Position numbers and translations under genes: made by a program. Positions 7,252 to 13,382 of a stretch of DNA of 14,238 nucleotides are shown here, piece by piece. Source of the stretch: Pelotomaculum sp. (GTDB taxonomy: Bacteria; Bacillota; Desulfotomaculia; Desulfotomaculales; Pelotomaculaceae); contig DNIT01000176.1 in the NCBI GenBank assembly GCA_003489345.1, forward strand, positions 7,655-21,892, given 5' to 3'. Under the pieces are notes generated by a model, which made no database searches, had not been told where the DNA came from, and worked only from the letters and a program-made list of their open reading frames with translations. Each line of letters begins with the position of its first letter. Position 1 is the stretch's first letter.

Positions 7252-7268
7252 TTATTTTGTCAAAATAA
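7252..7268. promoter_or_regulatory. 17-base AT palindrome in the acyl-CoA synthetase leader
   Basis: TTATTTTGTCAAAATAA is a perfect inverted repeat of TTATTTTG around one central base. On the minus strand it sits 35-51 bases ahead of the GTG start and is followed by a run of seven T. It could be an operator of the 8-1-8 type or a weak AU hairpin with a U-tract acting as an attenuator. Neither role is proven. Confidence 0.4.
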
Positions 7269-7279
7269 AAAATTCTGCC

Positions 7280-7380
7280 TTGTACTCACTACAATACGAT
7301 GTCCCATTGGAAACCCGCTATTTTCAGCCTTAGCTCACCTGTGCCGGTTGTGACTGAAAGAACAACGGAGCATACGGCAC
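7280..7380 (-). ncRNA. Candidate structured leader RNA with complementary hairpin loops
   Basis: Read on the minus strand, the expected leader of the acyl-CoA synthetase operon folds into an 11-pair hairpin: GTGCCG at 7380-7375 and GTTGT at 7366-7362 pair with ACAAC at 7351-7347 and CGGCAC at 7346-7341, with an 8-base bulge on one side and a 10-base loop. A second hairpin, GCTA at 7334-7331 with TAGC at 7320-7317, also has a 10-base loop. The two loops share a perfectly complementary six-base pair, TTTCAG and CTGAAA, so they could form a kissing contact. A third small hairpin, TTGTA/TACAA, lies at 7294-7280. I do not recognise a known riboswitch class. The pairing is seen in the sequence; a regulatory RNA is inferred. 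Confidence 0.35.
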
Positions 7381-7407
7381 CCCCTTCAAAAACCTCTTGG
7401 CCAAAGT

Positions 7408-7443
7408 GGTATAGTGGTATGACCATCATTCTCCAAGTATAAT
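7408..7443. promoter_or_regulatory. Candidate overlapping divergent promoters around the operator
   Basis: On the plus strand a perfect TATAAT at 7438-7443 would serve the molbindin gene; its -35 position (about 7415-7420) falls on the operator. On the minus strand TTGGAG (7436-7431) and TATACC (7413-7408), 17 bases apart, are a weak promoter for the acyl-CoA synthetase operon with the operator between them. Both -35 boxes are poor, so these are tentative. Confidence 0.35.
7415..7425. promoter_or_regulatory. FadR-family operator TGGTATGACCA
   Basis: TGGT and ACCA flank three bases, matching the TGGT-N3-ACCA core known for FadR-family (FCD) regulators such as PdhR and LldR. The symmetry extends weakly to AT at both outer ends (7411-7412 and 7428-7429). 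A direct copy of GTGGTAT lies just to its left at 7406-7412. The likely binding protein is the regulator encoded at 3233-3937, at the end of the operon that begins just to the left. Confidence 0.6.
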
Positions 7444-7681
7444 CACTGTTAAACCAACTAGTCAATATAAAATTTCTCTGAAGCTTACTACCTATAAATT
7501 TAATGCCGGCTCCTTCGGTCTCCCTTACGTCAGCCCCAAGAAAAAGATTGAAAACAACAACATAAATGGGAGGATATGGAATCTTATTATAGAATTTATT
7601 TATGCCGTAAAACCAAATCAAGATGAAGGAGGTGCTGCTTCCATTATACTTCAGGACAAAAAATTTTAAAGGAGGGTTATC

Positions 7682-7888
7682 ATGAAATTGAGTACAAGAA
7701 ATCAATTAAAAGGTACTATCAAGAAAATTGATGGGAATGAAATCACATCCGAGGTATTGATTGACGTTGGCGGACAGGAGATGTGCGCGGTTATAACCAC
7801 CGGCTCGGTAAAAAGATTGGAACTTGCGATAGGCGACAGAGTTAGGGCTTTGGTCAAGGCCACTTCTGTGATGGTTTTGAAAGAATAA
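7682..7888 (+). CDS. mop: Molbindin (Mop/TOBE molybdate-binding protein)
   Basis: A 68-residue single-domain TOBE protein. The family pattern is complete: an opening STRNQLKGTIKKI strand, EVLIDVGGQEMCAVIT in the middle, SVKRLELAIGDRVRALVKATSVMVLK at the end. Such proteins assemble into hexamers that bind several molybdate or tungstate ions in the cytoplasm and act as a store or buffer for cofactor synthesis. The ATG has AAAGGAGGG five bases ahead, so expression is probably strong. It runs divergently from the acyl-CoA synthetase operon and convergently to a second molbindin at 7992-8195, which is about 60 percent identical by eye. Which oxyanion is bound cannot be read from the sequence. In an organism of this type, formate dehydrogenases containing Mo or W are the likely consumers. 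Confidence 0.93.
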   Translation: MKLSTRNQLKGTIKKIDGNEITSEVLIDVGGQEMCAVITTGSVKRLELAIGDRVRALVKATSVMVLKE

Positions 7889-7922
7889 ACGAGCCGGCAC
7901 TGTTATCCGTTTATCGAGAGAG

Positions 7923-7953
7923 CGCAAAATGGCCATTTCGGCCATTTTATGCG
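7923..7953. terminator. Bidirectional terminator shared by the two molbindin genes
   Basis: CGCAAAATGGCC pairs with GGCCATTTTATGCG around a 5-base loop, with a small bulge. The A-run in one arm and the T-run in the other give a U-tract in either direction. It lies between the convergent stops at 7888 and 7992. Confidence 0.7.
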
Positions 7954-7991
7954 TTATACCCAACTCATCTTCAACCAAAGGAATAAAACAT

Positions 7992-8195
7992 TTATTTGCC
8001 GATAATTACGGCACTTGCTTTTACGAGCGCGCTTACTTCATCGCCAACCTTTAAACCAAGCCGGTTTGCCGAACCGGCCGTCAGCGTTGCACACATTTCC
8101 TGTCCTCCCACATCGAGGAGTACTTCAGCGTTGATATCATTTTTTTTAATGTTCTTGATGCGGCCTCTGAGATTATTGCGGGCACTAAGTTCCAT
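7992..8195 (-). CDS. mop: Second molbindin (Mop/TOBE molybdate-binding protein)
   Basis: A 67-residue TOBE-domain protein paralogous to the one at 7682-7888. It has the same landmarks: SARNNLRGRIKNI at the start, EVLLDVGGQEMCATLT in the middle, and GDEVSALVKASAVIIGK at the end. It should form the same small-oxyanion-binding hexamer. The ATG has AGGAGGG six bases upstream. It lies 68 bases behind the membrane oxidoreductase gene on the same strand and could be co-transcribed with it; no terminator is visible between them. The two copies differ mainly in charge near the N-terminus and in the loop around residues 40-50 (ANRLGLKVGDE here against VKRLELAIGDR). They may therefore differ in affinity or in Mo/W preference, which is inference. 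Confidence 0.93.
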   Translation of the reverse strand: MELSARNNLRGRIKNIKKNDINAEVLLDVGGQEMCATLTAGSANRLGLKVGDEVSALVKASAVIIGK

Positions 8196-8263
8196 ACGAT
8201 TCCCTCCTGAGCTAAATTGTGTTTCATAGTATTTACCTGTATGGAATCAATTATACCGCCGGA

Positions 8264-10252
8264 TTACATGGCCATTTCCAATAGTTCGGCGATATCCAGC
8301 ACCCGAATTTGCTCCTGCATCTCCAGACAGGCAGCCGTCTCCTCCATCAGTATCCGGCAATATGAGCAGGCAGTGCACAACACGGATGCTCCGGCGGCAA
8401 CCACCTGCTGTACCCGGCTGGCGGCAATCAGGTTTTCTGACACGGCTTTGGTCCAGAACCGGCCGCCGCCTGCCCCGCAGCAAAACGAGCAACTCTCCGA
8501 GCGCTGCATCTCCAGCAGCCGGATGCCGGGCAATACCTTCAATATTTCACGCGGCTCGCGGTAGACACCGTTGTAACGCCCGAGATAGCATGGATCGTGG
8601 TAAGTTATCGTCATATTGTTGTTTTTGGTGGGCTTTAACCTGCCTTCCTTTAATAAACCGGCCAATAAAACGGAATGGTGGATCACTTCCCAATTACCGC
8701 CGAACCGGGGATACTCATTTTTTAGAGTATTGTAGCAATGGGCGCAAGAGGTGATAATCTTTCGGACACCCAATTCATTCCATTTTTTGATGTTGTCTTT
8801 TACAATTCGCTGAAAGAGCACTTCGTTGCCCATCCTGCGTGCCGTTTCACCACAGCACCACTCATCTGCGCCAAGCGTGGCAAAAGACAATCCGGCCTTC
8901 TTCATCATATTATTCAGGGCTGCGGCTGCACGTCCGGCTTTTGGGTCAAAGGAAGCGGCGCAGCCTGCGAAAAAAACAGACTCCACGGCGTTTCTCCCGG
9001 CTATCACTTTGTTGCCGGAGCTTGCCGACCAGCAGCTATAATTGTTACGAGCCACTCCCCAGGGGTTGCCATGCGACTCAATGTTGCTGAAAAACTTCCT
9101 CGTCTCGCCAGGATAATCTTTTTTGACAAGGACCAGGTGACGCCGCATGGCAATAATCTTGGGAGTATGCTCCACAGAAACCGGACAGGCCTCCTCGCAG
9201 CTGCCGCACATGGCGCAGCCCCAGATAAAATCTTTTTTATAGACATCGCCGATGATATTCTTCTTTAAGATTGCCTGTTCGGCAGCAGCCAGTTTGACGT
9301 TCTTTCCGGACTTCTGCTTGAGCAGAAGCGGCGCCCTCTCTTCGATGTGCTTGCGGAAACGGCCTTGCAGCGGCTTGGGCTTTACCGGCTCGCCGCTCTG
9401 GTGGGCCGGGCACTGGTCGTTGCAGCGCCCGCACTTCGTGCAGGTGTAAGCCTCGAAAAGCTGTTTCCAGGTAAAGTCCTCCATCTTATTGACCCCGGCC
9501 TTCGTGCCGGTTGCACCGTCCGGCTCGATTGGCTTAATCGCCCCCCTGTGCTCCAGCGAGTGCCAGTAAGTGTTGAAAGGAGCGAAGAGCAGGTGCAGGT
9601 GCTTGGAGTTGGGGACAATCCAGAGCAAAGAAAAAATGGCCAGGAAGTGCACCCACCAGAAAATGGACGCTGCCGTCCCGATGGCCTCTGCCGGCTTATT
9701 CATGAAAAAGGCGGAGAGCGCTCCGGCCAGGGGAGCGGGCCAAAGCGTACCGCCACCCCACTGCAACGCCAGGTTGGTCCCGTGATACAGCGCTTCGGTT
9801 AAGACGATGGTAAAAATGAGCAATAAAAGCCCAATAGCTTCGGTATTATTTTTCAGCCATGCCGGTTTTTTGATCAGCCGCCGCAAGAGACAGCCGGTTA
9901 TGCCGGCAATAACCAATATAATAAACAGATCTTTTACAAAGAGATACAGCGCGTTTTTTCCTACGAAAGGAATGCCGGCGTTAAAGAGTCTTTCGGCGGC
10001 CATGTTGGGAATACCCGGCAACAGGATCACAAAACCGTACATGATGCAGGCGTGGCATAAGCCAAAGAGCGGATAGCGGCGGATCTTCTTTTGCCCCAAT
10101 ACGTTGACGGCAAAATATTTCAAGCGCTCAAGGGGCCGGTCGGTATGCTGCGCCGGTCTGCCCAGGCGGATATAACGAATACGCCGGCATAATTTGTAAA
10201 AGAAATATAGGCACGATCCGGACAACAAGAAAAAGTACAAATAACTTTCCAT
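8264..10252 (-). CDS. Membrane Fe-S oxidoreductase with cytochrome b domain (EMO/HdrD-like, likely ETF:menaquinone oxidoreductase)
   Basis: A membrane electron-transfer protein of 662 residues from the ATG at 10252. I chose that start because AAGGATGGTG lies just ahead; an in-frame ATG at 10324 would add 24 residues but has no ribosome site. Order of domains: a NarI-like b-type cytochrome with about six spans over residues 5-225 (His67, His157, His202 and His218/220 as likely haem ligands); two 4Fe-4S motifs, CTKCGRCNDQCP at 271-282 and CAMCGSCEEACP at 346-357; and two CCG domains for non-cubane clusters (Cys431, 466, 467, 503, 506, and Cys555, 588, 591, 592, 626, 629, 632). This architecture matches the ETF:menaquinone oxidoreductase (EMO) of syntrophic fatty-acid oxidisers and the HdrD-like half of other systems. 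It would move electrons from reduced ETF of acyl-CoA oxidation to menaquinone. No etfAB lies next to it here, so the partner is inferred. Confidence 0.88.
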   Translation of the reverse strand: MESYLYFFLLSGSCLYFFYKLCRRIRYIRLGRPAQHTDRPLERLKYFAVNVLGQKKIRRYPLFGLCHACIMYGFVILLPGIPNMAAERLFNAGIPFVGKNALYLFVKDLFIILVIAGITGCLLRRLIKKPAWLKNNTEAIGLLLLIFTIVLTEALYHGTNLALQWGGGTLWPAPLAGALSAFFMNKPAEAIGTAASIFWWVHFLAIFSLLWIVPNSKHLHLLFAPFNTYWHSLEHRGAIKPIEPDGATGTKAGVNKMEDFTWKQLFEAYTCTKCGRCNDQCPAHQSGEPVKPKPLQGRFRKHIEERAPLLLKQKSGKNVKLAAAEQAILKKNIIGDVYKKDFIWGCAMCGSCEEACPVSVEHTPKIIAMRRHLVLVKKDYPGETRKFFSNIESHGNPWGVARNNYSCWSASSGNKVIAGRNAVESVFFAGCAASFDPKAGRAAAALNNMMKKAGLSFATLGADEWCCGETARRMGNEVLFQRIVKDNIKKWNELGVRKIITSCAHCYNTLKNEYPRFGGNWEVIHHSVLLAGLLKEGRLKPTKNNNMTITYHDPCYLGRYNGVYREPREILKVLPGIRLLEMQRSESCSFCCGAGGGRFWTKAVSENLIAASRVQQVVAAGASVLCTACSYCRILMEETAACLEMQEQIRVLDIAELLEMAM

Positions 10253-10341
10253 AACACCATCCTTATTCGCAACATTCCAGCTGAATTGGTATGCATGGAC
10301 AACGACCCGGTCAGATATCACCATTCAGTCATTTCGTCAGG

Positions 10342-10364
10342 GTACACGACGCGTCGCTCTGTAC
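10342..10364. promoter_or_regulatory. Inverted repeat upstream of the membrane oxidoreductase
   Basis: GTACA at 10342-10346 and TGTAC at 10360-10364 flank the self-complementary GACGCGTC at 10348-10355. No T-run follows on either side, so an operator is more likely than a terminator. It lies about 90-110 bases upstream of the preferred start at 10252 and just behind the stop of the four-cysteine mini-protein. If the 10324 start were used it would sit at -18 to -40, directly over the promoter area. Confidence 0.35.
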
Positions 10365-10376
10365 TTTCACCACTGT

Positions 10377-10592
10377 TTAGCGTTTCATGCAAATAAAGGA
10401 ACGATCGGTCCAGCGCCTGAACCGGCAGTTGTAGCAGGATCTTTCCTCCTCCGCCACCAGTTCGTCCTCGTCGTCCAGTAAAAAATGAGGGCAGTTGCCC
10501 GCTATTCCGGCGGCCGGCACCCAGTCATGCCTGCCGCCATTGAACTGGACCTGGCCTCTTTCATTTTTGCTCCAAAAAGCTATGTCCATCAC
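10377..10592 (-). CDS. 71-residue four-cysteine mini-protein
   Basis: I do not recognise a family. The product starts MMDIAFWSKNERGQVQFNGG. It carries Cys34, Cys53, Cys56 and Cys68 in the spacing C-X18-C-X2-C-X11-C, with an acidic stretch (LDDEDELVAEEE) between the first two. Four such cysteines could hold zinc or an iron-sulfur cluster. There is no signal peptide, so it is cytoplasmic. The start is GTG at 10592, or ATG at 10589. It begins one base after the stop of the TiaS-like gene and depends on GGAG and GAGGTG inside that gene's end, so translation is coupled. The tight coupling suggests a shared role with the upstream enzyme. Coding potential looks real because the frame is conserved to the end and the ribosome signal fits, but the function is open. 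Confidence 0.7.
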   Translation of the reverse strand: MMDIAFWSKNERGQVQFNGGRHDWVPAAGIAGNCPHFLLDDEDELVAEEERSCYNCRFRRWTDRSFICMKR

Positions 10593-10593
10593 C

Positions 10594-11328
10594 TCAATAA
10601 TGCTCCAGGTGAACAGTGGTACAGGTTTCCCACTCCAGTCCGCCTGCCCGGCGATAAACCAGAAGGATACGTTTTCCTTCCAGCAGAACGGTCTTTAATT
10701 TGTTTCCCAGCCGCACCTCTTCCTGACCGTGCAGGATATAACCGTCCAGGCTCTGTACCTTTTCCACCGGACTGCTGCTTAAAATTTCAGCCACATTTAT
10801 GATCGCTCCGGGGGCTTTGAGTTTCAGCCGGCCCTGGAAGCGCCCGTCATTGTTGGTCATTCTTAAGCCAACTCCGGCCAGCGCCCCGATCACGCCGATA
10901 CCCGTGCCACCATGTTCAGACAGGTGTACACCCAGCTTTCTGGCCAGTCTGAAGGCTTCTTCTTTGGTTATGATCCTTTTCTTGGTTTCATAACCATAAG
11001 CTATCAGATCCGCTGCGTCCTGCAATTGCTCCTCTATCACTACGCAAAGGCCGGGGTCGGAACCGGGTGCGCTATACCGTTCTAAAAATCTGCCGGCTTC
11101 TTCGATCAGGGGCTCCAGATAAGCGGCTTCAATATCAGCAGTGAAGCACATGGAGCTATTGTGGGAAGTATAGGCTATCGCCGGATGCAGGAGAAGCTGA
11201 TGGCGGGTAAGGCCCTGACAACTTCCCCAGCGCTGATTTTCAATCATCTTGATGATATGTTTAGCTGATATCCCGGTCGCTCCCTGGTCGATGTTGTCTG
11301 TGTCATCGATTCCTACATATATTTTCAT
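10594..11328 (-). CDS. TiaS N-terminal-like protein (COG1571-type), stand-alone
   Basis: A 244-residue protein resembling the catalytic N-terminal half of archaeal TiaS, the tRNA(Ile2) agmatinylcytidine synthase. It opens with MKIYVGIDDTDN, the GIDDTD acidic motif at 6-11 typical of that family. It also has GLTRHQLLLHP at 39-49 and EHGGTGIGVIGALAGVGLR at 138-156, the counterpart of the GG-x-GVIGALAAIG loop. The OB-fold and zinc ribbon of full TiaS are missing; the protein stops after an extra beta-rich section (residues 165-244). Bacteria normally use TilS for this tRNA, so an archaeal-type enzyme here probably does something else, perhaps a nucleotide-dependent modification of another molecule. 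It lies between the ECF S component and the coupled four-cysteine protein, which suggests a link to the transported compound. The start has only a weak ribosome site (GGGGCG). The family call is from motif recognition. Confidence 0.75.
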   Translation of the reverse strand: MKIYVGIDDTDNIDQGATGISAKHIIKMIENQRWGSCQGLTRHQLLLHPAIAYTSHNSSMCFTADIEAAYLEPLIEEAGRFLERYSAPGSDPGLCVVIEEQLQDAADLIAYGYETKKRIITKEEAFRLARKLGVHLSEHGGTGIGVIGALAGVGLRMTNNDGRFQGRLKLKAPGAIINVAEILSSSPVEKVQSLDGYILHGQEEVRLGNKLKTVLLEGKRILLVYRRAGGLEWETCTTVHLEHY

Positions 11329-11384
11329 TCCACACGCCCCGTCTAATATGAATTCTTCGTAGCATCACAGCACATCGCCAAAGA

Positions 11385-11975
11385 TCAACTCTGCCATGAG
11401 GAAGCCAGGCGCGGTTTTAAACGCTTGATCAACACGGTCGCCAGGACTCCCCCCGCAGCGCCGAAAATGACGTGCAGCAAGGTGGCGTAACCGAATCCCA
11501 TCGCCAGAAATACCATCGGTATATCAAGAATAACGCCCAGGGCTATACTTGCCAGCAGTTTGGACCAACTGATTAAAGCCCCGATAATGATTCCCACCCA
11601 GATAGATTCCAGCTTCTGAAGAAACAGAATTGCCAGTATATCCAATAACACCCCAGGCACAATACACTTAAAAACCAGTAAGGGGCCTTCTTTACCCAGG
11701 CCGAAAACAACAGCCAGGATCCCGGAAACAATACCCATGATGGCTCCGGCGCCGAATTTGGGGATCAAGCCCTTGCCCAATATCAGTAAACCCATCCAGT
11801 ACACGCTGGTATGGCCCGGTATCCCGACGGGGAGTTGGAACACAAACCTGCTGACGCTGATTAAAGTCCCGAACATGGTCAGCCTGATCACATCGGCCAG
11901 CCCTATGTGAAAGATAAAGTTGTCCGCCGGGTTTTCCAAATCAGCAGCCGTCTTTTCTTCCTCCATGTCTTTCAC
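11385..11975 (-). CDS. ECF-type transporter substrate-binding (S) membrane component, substrate unknown
   Basis: A 196-residue integral membrane protein with about six spans (residues roughly 26-46, 58-78, 79-94, 99-120, 123-150 and 155-183) after a charged 20-residue N-terminus. This fits the size and layout of S components, which bind a vitamin or metal and dock on the EcfT/ATPase module. Visible features are LPVGIPGHTSVYWMGLLILGKG at 48-69, with the PGH turn at 53-55, and FGAGAIMGIVSGILAV at 74-89. I cannot match these to a known substrate class such as riboflavin, thiamine, biotin, cobalt or nickel. The GTG start is preceded by GAGGGAG six bases away. It is encoded downstream of EcfT and two extracytoplasmic proteins and upstream of the TiaS-like gene. 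A neighbour role in import of a cofactor precursor or metal is an inference. Confidence 0.75.
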   Translation of the reverse strand: MKDMEEEKTAADLENPADNFIFHIGLADVIRLTMFGTLISVSRFVFQLPVGIPGHTSVYWMGLLILGKGLIPKFGAGAIMGIVSGILAVVFGLGKEGPLLVFKCIVPGVLLDILAILFLQKLESIWVGIIIGALISWSKLLASIALGVILDIPMVFLAMGFGYATLLHVIFGAAGGVLATVLIKRLKPRLASSWQS

Positions 11976-12000
11976 GCTTGTCTCCCTCTTTTAAATTAAC

Positions 12001-12444
12001 TTAATTAGTGACATGAAATTTGGTGACTTCTTTAAGCAGGACCCGGTTTCCATCCGCTTTATCGATCATTGCAAAGGTACTGTTGCTGTTTGGAGACAGG
12101 ACAATGCTCCCGATCTCCCTGGAGCTTAATTTAAATTCTTCGCTGTCGCCCACCCCGCGCGCCTCGATGTATTTATAATCACCAATCCCCGCTGAGCCAA
12201 GCACAAAGCCAAGTGATACTTCATTAGAATTACCCGTGCTTTGCTTGCGTTCCCGTTCCTGTTCACCCAACTGCCTGATCACCCCGGCATCCAGATAAAC
12301 AGCGATTTTATCATACTGTACGACGGGTACAAGTTTGCCGTTTCGGCTTCCTTGCGCTTTGATGAGCTGTTCGAAAAGAAAGGCTCCCCCCACTACCAGG
12401 ACAAGAAGCAGGAGCCCGATTCCGATGCGTTTGTTAATAGTCAT
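12001..12444 (-). CDS. N-terminally anchored extracytoplasmic protein of the ECF operon
   Basis: A 147-residue protein with a short basic start and one membrane span at residues 7-25 (IGIGLLLLVLVVGGAFLF), no signal-peptidase site and no lipobox, so it should stay anchored with its C-terminal domain outside. The outer part is beta-rich: LVPVVQYDKIAVYLDAGVIRQLG at 38-60, SLGFVLGSAGIGDYKYIEARGVGD at 77-100, and IGSIVLSPN and AMIDKADGNRVLLKEV at the end. The ATG has AGGGGAG four bases ahead. It lies 15 bases behind the Ig-like protein and 25 bases before the S component, so it is part of the same transcript. Nickel and cobalt ECF systems also have small extra membrane proteins (CbiN, NikL, NikK); this may be an analogue, though I see no sequence likeness. 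Confidence 0.75.
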   Translation of the reverse strand: MTINKRIGIGLLLLVLVVGGAFLFEQLIKAQGSRNGKLVPVVQYDKIAVYLDAGVIRQLGEQERERKQSTGNSNEVSLGFVLGSAGIGDYKYIEARGVGDSEEFKLSSREIGSIVLSPNSNSTFAMIDKADGNRVLLKEVTKFHVTN

Positions 12445-12459
12445 GCCGCTCCCCTGTGC

Positions 12460-13323
12460 TTATCCCTTTCTTCTTTTTCTTCTCAAAACTTCCACAGCCA
12501 CCCAGCCGACCAGTAAAATCCCGCCGCCAACGGCCACCATACTTTGCGCCCGCCGTCCATGTTCTAAAGCTGCAAATTCGGCCGCGCCCGCCTCGCTGGG
12601 CGTCATGTCTCCACCTGGTGGCACTTCATTGTTCTGATTTTCGTTGACTGCCGGATCGGATTTGGCCAAACCATCAGCACCGTCAGCGGCCACGCTGCTT
12701 TGTTCCTTGACCGGAGCAACCGCCGGCGCAGTGTTTTCCTTGCCGGTAGCCACCTCCGCTGGAGCATTTTCCGTAAAAACAACAGAGCCTGTATGAATAG
12801 CCGGTTTTTCCCCGGCCGTTTTAAACTTGATCGTTACCCCCTGGTTGCCGGTGGACATGGACAGCGTGGACCCCCCATTTTTGGCCAGCAAATCCGGGGC
12901 AACATATAATTTGTAGCCGGTCCCCGGAGAAAGCGCTTCCACCGGTTCCGCCCAGATATATTGCCTCTTGGAAAAATCCGCTGTCTCATCGATTTTGCTC
13001 AACTTAAGCGCCAGTTCTTTGCCGTTTTCATCATAAAGATGAAAACAACGTTTATTTCTTTCCCAGTAGATCAAATACACAACATTCTTGTCAAAATGCA
13101 TGGTGATCTTTGGCTTCAACGGCACATTCTCCGTATCTACAATACTGGCTCCGTCATCGAGGGTGGCCGACACCAGACCCAGCGGCTTAAACACACCTTG
13201 CGTATCGCCCGGGCCGTCGCCACTCTCGCCATAAGCGGCTAAAGGCAGCACGACCAGAAGGAAGCTGAGCAGCAGCATGAGCATGAGCAACCCCGTTCTT
13301 TGCCCTGTATTTCTTTGCCTCAT
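12460..13323 (-). CDS. Secreted Ig-like-domain protein with C-terminal membrane anchor
   Basis: A 287-residue protein. Residues 1-32 are a signal peptide with a long leucine-rich core. Residues 45-170 look like a bacterial Ig-like (SbsA/Big_5-type) domain: KITMHFDKNVVYL at 72-84, VEALSPGTGYKLYVAPDLLAKNGG at 128-151, and VTIKFKTAG at 163-171. Residues 171-260 are an Ala/Pro/Glu-rich linker of low complexity. Residues 262-280 form a C-terminal span followed by RRKRRKG, a typical stop-transfer end that leaves the Ig-like domain outside. No LPXTG motif is present. The ATG has AGGAAGGGG about 10 bases upstream. It sits between EcfT and the second anchored protein. Its place in an ECF operon suggests it presents ligand to the transporter or tethers it to the cell wall, which is inference. 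Four potential metal-binding residues such as clustered His are not seen. Confidence 0.78.
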   Translation of the reverse strand: MRQRNTGQRTGLLMLMLLLSFLLVVLPLAAYGESGDGPGDTQGVFKPLGLVSATLDDGASIVDTENVPLKPKITMHFDKNVVYLIYWERNKRCFHLYDENGKELALKLSKIDETADFSKRQYIWAEPVEALSPGTGYKLYVAPDLLAKNGGSTLSMSTGNQGVTIKFKTAGEKPAIHTGSVVFTENAPAEVATGKENTAPAVAPVKEQSSVAADGADGLAKSDPAVNENQNNEVPPGGDMTPSEAGAAEFAALEHGRRAQSMVAVGGGILLVGWVAVEVLRRKRRKG

Positions 13324-13382
13324 AGTGTTCTTCCCCTTCCTTTAGTCTTGCGCCAGGCGGCTGCATCCAGCGTCTGGCCGGC

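Larger units (their letters stand above)
7218..7681. other. Divergent regulatory region between the acyl-CoA synthetase operon and the molbindin gene
   Basis: No supported gene lies in these 464 bases. A minus-strand frame from 7705 to 7289 exists but overlaps the molbindin start, has no ribosome site and shows no protein-like pattern. The region holds, from left to right: an AT palindrome (7252-7268), three possible hairpins (7280-7294, 7317-7334, 7341-7380), a FadR-type operator (7415-7425) and a TATAAT on the plus strand (7438-7443). It is long enough for a leader RNA on each side. From about 7450 to 7660 I see nothing definite. Confidence 0.6.

Noticed and set aside
7300..7681. Search for known riboswitches (Moco, cobalamin, THF, T-box, c-di-GMP) ahead of the molbindin and acyl-CoA synthetase genes
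   Set aside because: None of the conserved boxes I know for these classes is present; only unassigned hairpins were found.
7289..7705. Minus-strand open frame of 138 codons in the divergent regulatory region
   Set aside because: It has no ribosome site, overlaps the start of the molbindin gene, lacks any recognisable pattern, and covers the operator and the candidate leader RNA.
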